From NCBI GenBank assembly GCA_903908065.1, contig CAIVQO010000090.1, positions 62,001 through 126,000 on the forward strand: 64,000 nucleotides of DNA. Reading direction: 5' to 3'. A program made the translations under genes and the position numbers. This stretch comes from an uncultured beta proteobacterium. GTDB taxonomy: Bacteria > Pseudomonadota > Gammaproteobacteria > Burkholderiales > Rhodocyclaceae. Below are positions 39,558 through 48,763 of the stretch, one piece after another. The notes beneath the pieces were generated by a model. It did no database searches and was not told the origin of the DNA. It worked only from the letters and a program-made list of their open reading frames with translations. Each line of letters starts with the position of its first letter. The first letter of the stretch is position 1.

Positions 39558-40684
39558 CAGAACAGGATCACCTGGCGCACGGCTTCGCCTGAGTCGAGGC
39601 GATCGAAGCCCTCGTTGATCTGGTCCAGCGTCAGGCGGTGGGTGATCAGCTTATCCACCGGAAGGCGTCCGGCCTTGAACAACGCGATGTAGTGCGGGAT
39701 GTCGCGCGCCGGCACCGCCGAGCCGAGGTAGCTGCCCTTCAGCGTGCGCTCCTCGGCGACCAGGTTCACCGCCGGCAGGTTGAAGGTGTGCGAGGGCGGC
39801 GGCAGGCTGCAGGTGACGGTGGTGCCGCCGCGACGGGTGATCTTGTAGGCGGCGTCGAGCGCCTTGACCGAACTGGCGGCTTCGATCGCGATTTCAACGC
39901 CGCCGCCGGTGGTAGCCTTCACTTGCGCGACGAGGTCGGGATCGTCGGCGCGGAAGGCGCGCGTTGCGCCCAGCGCCAGCGCGGCATCCAGCTTGGAGGG
40001 CAGGCTGTCGATGGCGATCACTTCGCGTGCGCCGGCTGCCAGCGCGCCCAGCACGGCGGAAAGGCCAACGCCGCCGAGGCCGATCACCGCCACCGTCTGG
40101 CCGAGGCGAATCTGTGCCGAGTTGATCGCCGCGCCGACGCCGGTCAGCACCGCGCAGCCGAACACGGCGGCGACGTCCTGTGGCAGGTCGGGAGTGACCT
40201 TGACCAGCGAGCCGCGGTTGCACACCGCGTACTCGGCGAAGCAGGAGACGCCGACCTGGTGGTTGAGCGGGCTGCCGTCCGGCCGCGACAGGTGGCGGTG
40301 GCCGCCGACCATGGTGCCAGCGGTATTCGCTGCCGCGCCCGGTTCGCACAGCGCCGGGCGACCTTCCAGGCAGGGCAGGCAGTGGCCGCAGCTGGGGACG
40401 AAGACCAACGCCACGGCGTCGCCGCGCTTGAGGTCGGTGACACCGGGGCCGGTCTCCTCGACCACGCCGGCGGCCTCGTGGCCCAAGGCCATCGGCATCG
40501 GCCGCGGCCGGTCGCCATTGACGATGGAGAGGTCGGAGTGGCACAGGCCGGCGGCGGTGATCTTCACCAGCACCTCGTTGGGGCCGGGACCGGCGAGGTT
40601 CACCGTCTCGATGGCGATCGGCCGGGTTTGCGCGTAGGGACGCGGGGTTTCCATCTGGCTGAGGACGGCGGCGCGGATTTGCAT
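39557..40684 (-). CDS. Zinc-dependent alcohol dehydrogenase, class III-like
   Basis: This 375-aa medium-chain dehydrogenase has catalytic zinc ligands in GLCHSDLS and [11 protein letters not shown] structural-zinc Cys cluster is in [17 protein letters not shown], and the NAD-binding glycine motif is [12 protein letters not shown]. It resembles glutathione-independent members of the AdhC group. The substrate is unknown. The start ATG at 40684 was chosen over one 17 codons upstream (40735) for lack of conservation there. It is coupled to metK, a link with no obvious biochemical rationale. Confidence 0.88.
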
Positions 40685-40743
40685 GAGGTTTTCTGCCTTG
40701 CTCGGGGTTAACAGGCACAGTCTAGCGGAATACATTTGCCGGC

Positions 40744-41310
40744 ATGACGCCCCCCCGCGCTCCGCTTGCGACGCTGCTCGCCAGTTCCAGCCTGGTGCTG
40801 GCGGCCTGCGGCGTGCTGCCGCTGGGCGGGCAGGACCCGGCGCCGGTCAGTTCGCGCGCGGAAGCTGGCACTGGTGCTGCGGCGAAGCCGCGTCCCTCGG
40901 CCGCTGCGGTTGAGGCCCTCGCCGCGCCCAACCCGAAAGCTAACGACGTGGTGCTGTTTGCGCTGGGACTGATCGAGACCGGCTACCGCTTCGGCGGCAA
41001 GAATCCGGAGGCCGGCCTCGACTGCAGCGGCATGGTCAGCTATGTATACGAGAAGTCGGTCGACCTGCGCCTGCGGGGTTCGGCGGCGGACCTCGCGCGC
41101 CAGGGCAAGCCGGTGCCGCAGGACCAGCTCAAGCCCGGCGACCTGGTGTTCTTCAATACCCGCAACAGGCCGCGCTCCCACGTCGGCATTTATATCGGCG
41201 ATGACCGCTTCGTGCACGCGCCCAACAGCCGCGGCAAGGTACGCACCGAGAGCCTGAAAAAGGGCTGGTTCGCCGCCCGCTTCGAGGAAGGCCGGACCTA
41301 CCTCGACTGA
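40744..41310 (+). CDS. NlpC/P60 family lipoprotein endopeptidase
   Basis: This 188-aa probable peptidoglycan hydrolase has a lipoprotein signal with lipobox LAAC near residue 22. A Pro/Ala-rich linker leads to the NlpC/P60 domain (about 65-188), with catalytic Cys in LDCSGMV and His in SHVGIYIG. It would sit in the outer membrane facing the periplasm and cleave stem peptides. It is divergent from the alcohol dehydrogenase, with 59 nt between the starts. Confidence 0.9.
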   Translation: MTPPRAPLATLLASSSLVLAACGVLPLGGQDPAPVSSRAEAGTGAAAKPRPSAAAVEALAAPNPKANDVVLFALGLIETGYRFGGKNPEAGLDCSGMVSYVYEKSVDLRLRGSAADLARQGKPVPQDQLKPGDLVFFNTRNRPRSHVGIYIGDDRFVHAPNSRGKVRTESLKKGWFAARFEEGRTYLD

Positions 41311-41389
41311 GGCCGTCGCGCTGCATGCGTACGGCATCACGGAGGTTGCGCTGGATTAGAATGGGCGGCTCGATACGCCGGCCCTTTCC

Positions 41390-43295
41390 ATGCCCCAGCA
41401 CGACCGCTAGGACCACAGCCGCGACCAGCCAAGGTACAAGATCGCCTTCCTCAACGGCATCTTCCTGCTGGCGATGGTGCTGGCCAGCGCCATCGGTGCC
41501 TATCGGCTGACCGCCACCGATCCGCTGGCGATGATCGATTTCCTGATCGCCAGCGCCGCCTGCGCGCTCTGGCTTTACCTGCGCTACCACCCGATGCAGG
41601 TGGAGCGCGTCGCCAGCATTGCGCTGGTGCTGGGCTTCCTGTTTTTTTTCGCCGCCTACCTGGTGGCACCGCAGCAGGGCAACCGGTTGTCGCTGTTTTT
41701 CCTGCTTTCCGCCGCCGCCTTCTTCCTCAAGGGCATACGCGTCGGACTCTGGTGGCTGGCAGCGATCATCGTCGCCATCGTCCTTGGCTACCTGGCCCAG
41801 GGCAGCGGGTCGAAATTCTCCGGCGCCGACCTCGGCACCGCGATCCTCTACCTGGTGGCCCTGGCCGGGGTGTTCTATTTCCACGAGACGCTGAAGAGCG
41901 AGGAACTGGCCCGTCAGCGCGAGCACGACCTGCGGCGCGAGTTGCGGGTGCGCATGGAACACGAAAAGCAGCTCGAGCGCCTCGCGCATTATGACGCCCT
42001 CACCGGCGTGCCCAATCGGGTGATGCTGGCCGACCGGCTGGCGCAGGCGCTGGCCCGTGCCAAGCGCGACCAGGGCCTGCTCGCGGTGTGCTACCTCGAC
42101 CTCGACGGCTTCAAGCCGATCAACGACCGCCTCGGCCATGCCATCGGCGACCGCGTGCTGGTGGAAGTCACGCGCCGCATCCGCGAAGCGGTGCGCGAGG
42201 ACGATACCGTGGCGCGCCTTGGTGGCGACGAGTTCGTGGTGCTGCTGGTCGGTCTGCAGGCGGCAGAGGAATGCGTCGGCAGCCTGCAGCGCCTCTTGGA
42301 ACGCGTGGCGCGGCCGATCGCTATCGACGGCGAGGAGCTGTCGCTCAGCGCCAGCATCGGCGTGGCGCTCTACCCCGACGACGAAGAGGACGCCGAGACC
42401 CTGCTGCACCATGCCGACCAGGCCATGTACCTGGCCAAGCTGGCGGGCAAGAACCGTTACCACCTGTTCGACCCGGCCAGCGACCGCCGCGCCCGCAGCC
42501 ACCACCAGTTGCTGCAGGAAATCCGCAGCGGCCTTGCCGGCGGCGAATTCGAGCTCTTCTTCCAGCCCAAGGTCGAACTCGCCAGCCGCCGCCTGGCCGG
42601 AGCCGAGGCCCTGATCCGCTGGCACCATCCGCAGCAGCGGCTTGCTGCTGCCAGGTGATTTCATGCGCGCGGTGGACAATACCGACCTCGAAATCGAGCT
42701 GGGCGAATGGGTGATCGCCAGTGCCGTCGACCACCTGCTGCGCTGGCGCGAGGCCGGGCTGCGCATCGAGGTCGGCATCAACATTTCGGCCTACCACCTG
42801 CAGTCGGCCGGCTTCGTGCCGCGCCTGCACGAACAGGCGCAACGCTACGCGCCGCAGCCCGGCGAGCGCTGGTTGCAGATCGAAGTGCTGGAAACCGCCG
42901 CGCTTGACGACATTGCCCGCATCAGCGCGTTGATCGCGGACTGCCGCGAACTGGGCATCGGCTTCGCGCTCGACGACTTCGGCAGCGGCTATTCCTCCCT
43001 CACCTACCTGAGCCAGCTCGACGTCGACACGCTCAAGATCGACCAGTCCTTCGTCCGCGACATGCGAAGCGACAAGGGCGACCATGCCGTGGTCCAGGGC
43101 ATCATCGCGCTGGCCCGTGCCTTCGACATGCGCTGCGTGGCCGAGGGCGTGGAAAGCGAGGTGATCCATCAGTCCCTGCGGCAAATGGGTTGCGAGCTGG
43201 GACAGGGCAACGGCATCGCGCTGCCGATGCCGGCAGCGGCACTGACGCGCTGGCAGCCAGCGCCGCAGGAAGGGACTTTCGACCTCTTGTCCTGA
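41390..43295 (+). pseudogene. Membrane GGDEF-EAL protein broken by a one-base insertion (and a possible early TAG)
   Basis: The coding remnant has an N-terminal membrane region of about six segments, a GGDEF domain (LGGDEFVVLL, intact site) and an EAL domain (AEALIRW, DDFGSGYSSL, EGVESE). The frame shifts at about 42638: CAGCAGCGG has one base too many, and removing it restores HHPQQ-GLLLPGDFM across the break. The first frame then stops at 42658. If the ATG at 41390 is the start, codon 7 (41408-41410) is TAG. The next in-frame ATG is 41474, inside the first membrane segment. A truncated product could still be a diguanylate cyclase without EAL. Sequencing error is possible. Confidence 0.85.
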
Positions 43296-43367
43296 TGCTG
43301 TTATATTCGCCCAAAGACATAAGAACCGCGTGCCGTTTCGCGACGCGGATCACGGGGAGGCAATGCG

Positions 43368-43814
43368 ATGGTGAAGGCATTGAAATGGACGGCGGACCTG
43401 AGCATAGGCATCGATCTCATCGATGCCCAGCACAAGCGCATCGTCGATTACATCAACCAGCTCAACGACGCCCGGCAGACCGGCGAGAAGAAGGCGGTCG
43501 GCCTGGTGCTCGAAGGCCTCGCCGAATACACCCTCTCGCACTTCGGTTACGAAGAAGCGGTGATGACGGCCGCCAGGTTTCCCGGCACCGCGCGGCATCG
43601 CCGCGGGCATGAGCGCTTTGCCCGGCAACTGGCCGAGTACGGCCACCGCTATGCGCTTGGCGAGGAAGTCGCAGCGGAAGTGCTGGATACGCTGAACAAG
43701 TGGCTGTTGAACCACATCAAGCGCGAAGACCACGACTACATGGACCTGGTGAAAGCCACCCTCAGCCCGGCGCAGCTGGCGAGCATTCTCGCCGACTGCA
43801 GCGCCGCTCGCTAG
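43368..43814 (+). CDS. Bacteriohemerythrin
   Basis: This 148-aa single-domain protein binds O2 at a di-iron site. The ligand pattern is visible: DAQHKRIVDYIN, HFGYEEAVM, HRRGHERF and LLNHIKREDHDYM. Such proteins store or shuttle oxygen in microaerophilic or denitrifying bacteria. A weak promoter (TTGTCC ... TATATT ending at 43317) lies upstream. It follows the broken GGDEF-EAL gene by 72 nt. Confidence 0.92.
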   Translation: MVKALKWTADLSIGIDLIDAQHKRIVDYINQLNDARQTGEKKAVGLVLEGLAEYTLSHFGYEEAVMTAARFPGTARHRRGHERFARQLAEYGHRYALGEEVAAEVLDTLNKWLLNHIKREDHDYMDLVKATLSPAQLASILADCSAAR

Positions 43815-43827
43815 CGGCAGCAGCCGT

Positions 43828-44313
43828 TCAGGTCCGCGCCAGCCAGGCGGCGCGAATCACCTCGACGCGTTCCCGATTCACCCCGAAATCCCCGCGTCCC
43901 AGCCGGCTGGCGCTGCGCAGCTCGATCGCATTGCGCGCCGGATCGAACCAGAACTCCAGGTCATCGGTGAATTTCATCCAGCGTGTTTCGGCTTCGGCGC
44001 GCAGGTAGTCCGCGCGCTGTTCGACGATGCGGATGCCCGGCATCGCTGTCAGCATCGCTGACAAGGCCTGGATCGAGGCCGGCCCCGAGCCGCCCTTCAA
44101 CGACAGCGGCTGGATTGCGGCATAGGCCCGCTGCGGGTGGTCGGGATAGAGCGATGCCTGGCTCGAGACGCTGTTGGGCGTGAGCGAAGGCGGCTTGAGG
44201 CGACCATTGCTGACTCCGAGGTCGGCCGGGCGCGTGCCGCGCAACACGCCGAACTGGATCGCAAGGGCGGCGAGAACGAGAAGGCCGGCAAGGAGATACA
44301 GGGCTGTCTTCAT
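43828..44313 (-). CDS. DUF1499 family protein
   Basis: This 161-aa protein has an N-terminal membrane segment (MKTALYLLAGLLVLAALAIQFG) and a DUF1499 domain, recognisable by NGRLKPPSLTPNSVSSQA and RWMKFTDDLEFWFDP. The function of the family is unknown; it is usually membrane-attached. The ATG at 44313 was preferred to an upstream start because it places the membrane segment at the N-terminus. Confidence 0.85.
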   Translation of the reverse strand: MKTALYLLAGLLVLAALAIQFGVLRGTRPADLGVSNGRLKPPSLTPNSVSSQASLYPDHPQRAYAAIQPLSLKGGSGPASIQALSAMLTAMPGIRIVEQRADYLRAEAETRWMKFTDDLEFWFDPARNAIELRSASRLGRGDFGVNRERVEVIRAAWLART

Positions 44314-44380
44314 CACCGGACTTTGCACCTTTGCGTAACGAGTCGGGTGCCGCGCATGGCCGCTCGGCATGCCGCCAGAC

Positions 44381-44887
44381 TCACGACAGCAACCCCGGGT
44401 TGCGCTGCCAGATGCTGAATGTCAGCACCGAGGCGAAGCTGACCCAGGCCAGGTAGGGCAGCAGCAGTGCGGCGGCAAGCGCGCTGATACGCTTGAACGC
44501 GACGACCGTGGCCAGGATCAGGCACCACAGCAACACGACCTCGGCGAAGCCCAGGGCGCCTAGGCGCCAGGCGAAGAACAGCCAGCTCCACAAGGCGTTG
44601 GCGACAAGCTGTGCGGCGAAAAGCAGCAGGGCGCTGCGCGCGCCGGCAATTCCTCGTTGGCGCCAGACCAGCCATGCGGATATCCCCATCAGCGTATAGA
44701 GGGCCGACCAGACCGGGCCGAACAGCCAGCCCGGCGGTGCCCAGGGCGGACGATTCAATTCCGCGTAGAAGCTGCCGGCATTGACCGAGGCAAGCGCACC
44801 TACCGCGGCGGTGACGAAGGCCAGCGCCAGCCAGCCGAGCAGGCCGGCGGCTTGATGAGATATCGGCAGGGGGCTAGCTCGATTCAC
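44381..44887 (-). CDS. tspO: TspO/MBR tryptophan-rich sensory protein
   Basis: This 168-aa five-helix membrane protein carries family signatures FYAELNRPPWAPPGWLFGPVW and LWSWLFFAWRLG. TspO binds porphyrins and regulates tetrapyrrole or stress responses in other bacteria. It lies 67 nt upstream of the DUF1499 gene and 30 nt downstream of the TetR gene, on the same strand. Confidence 0.92.
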   Translation of the reverse strand: MNRASPLPISHQAAGLLGWLALAFVTAAVGALASVNAGSFYAELNRPPWAPPGWLFGPVWSALYTLMGISAWLVWRQRGIAGARSALLLFAAQLVANALWSWLFFAWRLGALGFAEVVLLWCLILATVVAFKRISALAAALLLPYLAWVSFASVLTFSIWQRNPGLLS

Positions 44888-44917
44888 GCGGTCAGCCGGG
44901 CTTCGGGCCGCGCGCCG

Positions 44918-45511
44918 TCACGGCTTCAACAGCATTGCCGACAACTGCGCGGCGATCTGCTTCACCGTGCGCCCCCCATTCGGGTGGTACCACTGCACGG
45001 TCCAGTTCAGCGCGCCCATCAGGAACAGGCGGGTGACGCGGCTGTCGTCGGCGATCTCGCCGGCGCGCTTGAGGTCGCGCAGGGCTTTCTGCCACATCGC
45101 CTCGTAGGCGTCCTTCTGCTCGATCAGCTCGGCCAGCGCGGCTGCTTCGAGGTGGTGGCTTTCATGCAGCAGGGTGGCCGCGAAGTGGCGGCCGTCCTCG
45201 GCCAGCAGCTGTTCCAGGTGGGCCAGCAGCATGGCCTCGAACACTTCGCGCGGCGTGCCGCCCTTCGCGGCGGCGCCGCCGGTGGCGCGGGTGATGGTCG
45301 CCATGCCTTCCAGCACCACGGCCAGCAGCATGTCGTGCTTGGTCTTGAAGTGGTAGAAGGGCGAGCCCGACTGCATGTCGACCGCCTTGGCGATGTCGCG
45401 GATGGTGGTACCCGCGTAGCCCTTCTCGGCGAACAGGCGGCTCGCTGCGCGTACGATCTCGGCGCGGCGGTTGGGTTCGTCCGGCGCCAGTGGGCGCCTA
45501 GAAGCGGCCAT
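44918..45511 (-). CDS. TetR-family transcriptional regulator
   Basis: This 197-aa repressor-type regulator has an N-terminal helix-turn-helix (residues about 15-60, TTIRDIAKAVDMQSGSPFYHF) and an all-helical ligand domain. It overlaps the enoyl-CoA hydratase gene by 14 nt and is last in the dehydrogenase-transglutaminase-crotonase operon, so an acyl-CoA ligand is likely. A perfect TetR-like palindrome at 50117 is a candidate target; this is inference. Confidence 0.88.
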   Translation of the reverse strand: MAASRRPLAPDEPNRRAEIVRAASRLFAEKGYAGTTIRDIAKAVDMQSGSPFYHFKTKHDMLLAVVLEGMATITRATGGAAAKGGTPREVFEAMLLAHLEQLLAEDGRHFAATLLHESHHLEAAALAELIEQKDAYEAMWQKALRDLKRAGEIADDSRVTRLFLMGALNWTVQWYHPNGGRTVKQIAAQLSAMLLKP

Positions 45512-46262
45512 GGCGTCCCTCCCCGTTCCTGAAGCGCCCGGCCCCGGATTCGGCCTCGCCGTTCGCCAGGGACTCCTGGCCGTGGCGGCATTCGTTCCTC
45601 AGGGCCTCGCCCAGCGGCAGACCCCATTGCTCGTAACTCGACAGCCGGTCGTGGCGCAGGCAGGTCTGCGGGAAGGCGGCGATTTCCGCCGCCAGCGCCT
45701 CGGCCGCTTCGCGTGCCATGCCGTCTTCCACCACGCGGTTGGCGAGGCCGATGTCCATGGCTTCGTCGGCGCCAACCGGGCGGCCGGTGAGGATCAGGTC
45801 GAGTGCGCGCGAATGCCCGATCAGGCGCGACAGCCGCAGGGTGCCGCCGTCGATCAGCGGCACGCCCCAGCGCCGGCAGAAGACGCCGAAAGTCGCTGAC
45901 TGTTCCACCACGCGCAGGTCGCACCAGAGTGCCAGTTCCAGCCCGCCGGCCACGGCATAGCCCGAGACCGCCGCGATCACCGGCTTGGACAGCAGCATGC
46001 GCGTGGGGCCGAGCGGTGCGTCGCCGTCTTCGGCGAGCGACCATTCTCCCGGATCGGCGACGAAGGCCTTGAGGTCGGCGCCGGCGCAGAAATGGCCGTT
46101 GGCGCCGCAGAGGACGGCCACGTGCTGCGCCGGGTCGGCGTCGAAGGCGCGGAAGGCCTCGGCCAGCGCATTGGCGGTGGCGCGGTCGATGGCGTTGCGC
46201 GCCTGCGGCCGGTCGATCACCACCGTGGTGACTGCGCCCTGGCGTTCGATGTGCACGGTCAT
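45498..46262 (-). CDS. Enoyl-CoA hydratase/isomerase (crotonase) family protein
   Basis: This 254-aa crotonase has the oxyanion-hole segments CAGADLKAF and SGYAVAGGLELALWCDLR. Position-specific acids of classic hydratases cannot be confirmed: the second loop reads GVPLIDGGTLRLSR, so isomerase or hydratase remains open. Its start overlaps the stop of the transglutaminase-like gene (ATGA) and its end overlaps the TetR start, so it is embedded in a tight operon. Confidence 0.88.
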   Translation of the reverse strand: MTVHIERQGAVTTVVIDRPQARNAIDRATANALAEAFRAFDADPAQHVAVLCGANGHFCAGADLKAFVADPGEWSLAEDGDAPLGPTRMLLSKPVIAAVSGYAVAGGLELALWCDLRVVEQSATFGVFCRRWGVPLIDGGTLRLSRLIGHSRALDLILTGRPVGADEAMDIGLANRVVEDGMAREAAEALAAEIAAFPQTCLRHDRLSSYEQWGLPLGEALRNECRHGQESLANGEAESGAGRFRNGEGRHGRF

Positions 46263-46933
46263 TGCGGCTTGAGCACCGATTCGTGGTCGAAGTCGCCCGT
46301 CCGCCCTTCGCTGATCTCGACCAGCTTGGGGTAGAGGCGGAACATGTCGGCCTTGAGCACCTCGTAGGGCAGGTCATCGAACTCGCCGCGCTGCTTCACG
46401 TATTCCATGTGGCGCTGGTTGGACGAGTTGTAGGGGTGCATCAGCGAGTCGTGCTCACCGTCGAAATCCAGCGGCAGCACGCCGAAGCGCTGGCACATGC
46501 TGAAGTTGAAGGCCGGCGTGGCCTTGACCCACTTGCCGTCGAGCAGCAGGCTGACGTAGCCGTGCCAGGCGAAGACATCGGTGCCCATCAGGCGTGTCAG
46601 CTTTTCGGTGGAAAGGTGGTTCTTGACGTCGGCGAAACCGGGCCTCGCCGGGATACCGAGGGCGCGCAGGCAGGCGCAGTAAAGCAGCGCCTTGGGCACG
46701 CAGTAGCTAGCGCCCTTGATCACCGTGGTGCTGGCGCGCATCGCCTCGCGCTGCATGCTGCTGGCGTAGGGGTCGTAGCGGATGTCGTCGCGCACGGCGT
46801 AGTACAAGTTGAGCGCCTTGTCTTTCGCCGTGTCGCCGGCGCCGACTCTTGCGGCGATGAATTCGCGCACCGCCGGGTGTTCGTGGTCGATGAACTCGGT
46901 GGCGGCCAGCCAGGCGGGGTTGATGTCGGTCAT
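46259..46933 (-). CDS. Transglutaminase-like cysteine protein
   Basis: This 224-aa soluble protein has a transglutaminase/protease-like core with Cys in GASYCVPKALLYCACLRA and His in WHGYVSLLLDGKWV. The usual third residue, Asp of a DPT motif, is replaced by ATPAFN, as in some uncharacterised relatives. Activity on acyl or peptide substrates is therefore uncertain. It sits between an acyl-CoA dehydrogenase and a crotonase gene, with 2 nt and overlapping junctions. The ATG at 46933 is the start, and a repeat copy near the N-terminus reads RVGAGDTAK. Confidence 0.82.
   Translation of the reverse strand: MTDINPAWLAATEFIDHEHPAVREFIAARVGAGDTAKDKALNLYYAVRDDIRYDPYASSMQREAMRASTTVIKGASYCVPKALLYCACLRALGIPARPGFADVKNHLSTEKLTRLMGTDVFAWHGYVSLLLDGKWVKATPAFNFSMCQRFGVLPLDFDGEHDSLMHPYNSSNQRHMEYVKQRGEFDDLPYEVLKADMFRLYPKLVEISEGRTGDFDHESVLKPQ
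46826..46846 (-). repeat. Dispersed GTCGGCGC repeat inside the transglutaminase-like gene
   Basis: On the coding strand this reads GTCGGCGCCGGCGACACGGC plus G, preceded by AAGA as in the fadE copy. It differs from that copy by a single C/T at a third codon position and is translated as VGAGDTA. Confidence 0.7.
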
Positions 46934-46935
46934 AG

Positions 46936-48588
46936 TCACTGCTCCGGCCAGGCGCGCGCCAGCAGCGCGGCGAAGTCGGTGTTGGCCGGCAGGGTGCCGA
47001 AGGCCGCGCCCCAGTGGCCGGGCGTCAGGCGTGTGGCGCAGAAGGCCTCGGCCACTGGCGCCGGCGCGTGGCGCAGCAGCAGCGCGCCCTGCATCGCCAG
47101 CGCGATGCCCTGGGTCAGCTCGCGCGAGCGGATCTCGATGTCCTGCGGATTGCCCAGGCCCTTTTGCAGCGCGCCGACGAAGCCGTCGAAGGCGCGATTC
47201 TTCCCCAGCGCCGGGGCGATCTCGGCGCTCAAGACCTCGATGCTCTTCGGGTGGCGCGCCATGGCGCGCAGGGTGTCCAGGCACATCACGTTGCCCGAGC
47301 CTTCCCAGATCGAATTCAGCGGGCTTTGGCGGAAGTTGCGCGGCATCGGGCCTTCGTCGACATAGCCGTTGCCGCCATGCACTTCCATGGCCTCGGCCGA
47401 AAGCGTCGGGCAGCGCTTGCAGATCCAGTACTTCGCCACCGGCGTCAGGATGCGGCGCAGCAGGCTTTCCGCCTCGTCCTCCTGCGCGTCGAAGGCACGC
47501 GCCAGGCGCAGCGAGAGCGCCGTGGCGGCCTCGACCTCCAGCGCCATGTCGGCAATAACGTTACGCATCAGCGGCTGTTCGATCAGCCGTTTGCCAAAGG
47601 CGGATCGCAGCCCAGCGTGGTGCATGGCCTGCGACAGCGCCCCGCGCATGATGCCGGTGCTGCCGATGGCGCAATCCAGCCGCGTGTAGACGCCCATCTC
47701 CAGCACCGTCGGGATGCCTCGCCCTTCCTCGCCGACCAGCCAGCCCAGCGAACCCCAGAACTCCATCTCGGTGCCGGCGTTGGAGCGGTCGCCGAGCTTG
47801 TCCTTGAAGCGCTGGATGCGCATTTCGTTGAGGCGCCCGTCCGGCGTCCAGCGCGGCACGAAGAAGCACGACAGGCCCTTGGCCGTCTGCGCTGTGACCA
47901 GGAAGGCGTCGCACATCGGCGCCGAAAGAAACCACTTGTGCCCGGTGATGCGCCAGCTGCCGTCGCCAGTGGGTTCGGCGCGGGTGGTGTTGGCGCGCAC
48001 GTCCGAGCCGCCCTGCTTTTCGGTGAGGCCCATGCCGATCAGCACGCCGGTCTTCTGCGGGGCAGGGATGAAGCGCCGGTCGTAGTCGCGCGAGAGCAGC
48101 CTGGGCATCCAGTCGAGCGCCAGTTCCGGCACGTGGCGCAGCACTGGCACCGCGCCGTAGGTCATGGTGGTCGGGCACAGCGAGCCGCATTCGATCTCGG
48201 CGAACATGACGTAGGCCGCGGCGCGGGCGACGTGGGCGCCGGGCTTGGGGTCGGCCCAGGGGCCGGTGTCGCAGCCGTGGCGCTTGAGCCAGCCCAGGCA
48301 TTCGTGCCACGAAGGATGGAAATCCACCTCGTCGCGCCGGTTGCCGTAGCGGTCGAAGAGCTTCAGCACCGGTGGGTACACATTAGCCAGCCGGCCGTGC
48401 TCGATCCACTCCGCGCTGCCCGTCTCGGCGCCGCGCGCCGTCAGCCAGTCCTGCGCCCAGCCCGCGCCCTGCGTGGCGACGGCCTCCTGCAGCGGCCGGT
48501 TGTTCAGGTAGGCGTTGTAGTTCTCCAGGGCATGGGCCTGGTTGAGCACTTCATGCGTGGCGGTGAGCAGGGGGTGGCTGGGTTGCAT
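46936..48588 (-). CDS. Acyl-CoA dehydrogenase, AidB-like
   Basis: This 550-aa flavoprotein matches AidB (E. coli about 541 aa) rather than shorter dehydrogenases. It contains MGLTEKQGGSDVRANTT, the conserved VHGGNGYVDEGPMPRNFR and the catalytic Glu region SIWEGSGNVMCLD. AidB itself relates to alkylation resistance, but homologues in acyl-CoA operons act as isovaleryl or branched acyl-CoA dehydrogenases. The operon here (with crotonase and TetR) favours metabolism. A ribosome site AAGGAG precedes the ATG. Confidence 0.88.
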   Translation of the reverse strand: MQPSHPLLTATHEVLNQAHALENYNAYLNNRPLQEAVATQGAGWAQDWLTARGAETGSAEWIEHGRLANVYPPVLKLFDRYGNRRDEVDFHPSWHECLGWLKRHGCDTGPWADPKPGAHVARAAAYVMFAEIECGSLCPTTMTYGAVPVLRHVPELALDWMPRLLSRDYDRRFIPAPQKTGVLIGMGLTEKQGGSDVRANTTRAEPTGDGSWRITGHKWFLSAPMCDAFLVTAQTAKGLSCFFVPRWTPDGRLNEMRIQRFKDKLGDRSNAGTEMEFWGSLGWLVGEEGRGIPTVLEMGVYTRLDCAIGSTGIMRGALSQAMHHAGLRSAFGKRLIEQPLMRNVIADMALEVEAATALSLRLARAFDAQEDEAESLLRRILTPVAKYWICKRCPTLSAEAMEVHGGNGYVDEGPMPRNFRQSPLNSIWEGSGNVMCLDTLRAMARHPKSIEVLSAEIAPALGKNRAFDGFVGALQKGLGNPQDIEIRSRELTQGIALAMQGALLLRHAPAPVAEAFCATRLTPGHWGAAFGTLPANTDFAALLARAWPEQ

Positions 48589-48607
48589 GGAAGCTCCTTA
48601 ACGTGAA

Positions 48608-48702
48608 GCGACCAAATGGGTCGCCGACGATTTCGAGCGAAGCGAGCAAGTCAGGAACCCCCCGTGAGGGGGGCGAAGGGGGGCGGGCCGAGTTTGCCCG
48701 CC
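48608..48702. terminator. Intergenic region with three hairpins (terminator or structured leader)
   Basis: The 175-nt gap between the serine hydrolase end and the AidB-like start holds three clear inverted repeats. They are GCGACC-AAATG-GGTCGC (48608-48624), CCCCCC-GTGA-GGGGGG (48658-48673) and GGCGGGC-CGAGTTT-GCCCGCC (48682-48702). No T-run follows any of them on the minus strand in the textbook position. Candidate roles are termination of the hydrolase transcript or a structured 5' leader of the AidB operon. Confidence 0.4.
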
Positions 48703-48763
48703 CGCAGCCGGAAAAAGATTCGAAGGTTTCATTGGGTGCGGGCGAATCCCGAAGGCGCGGGCG

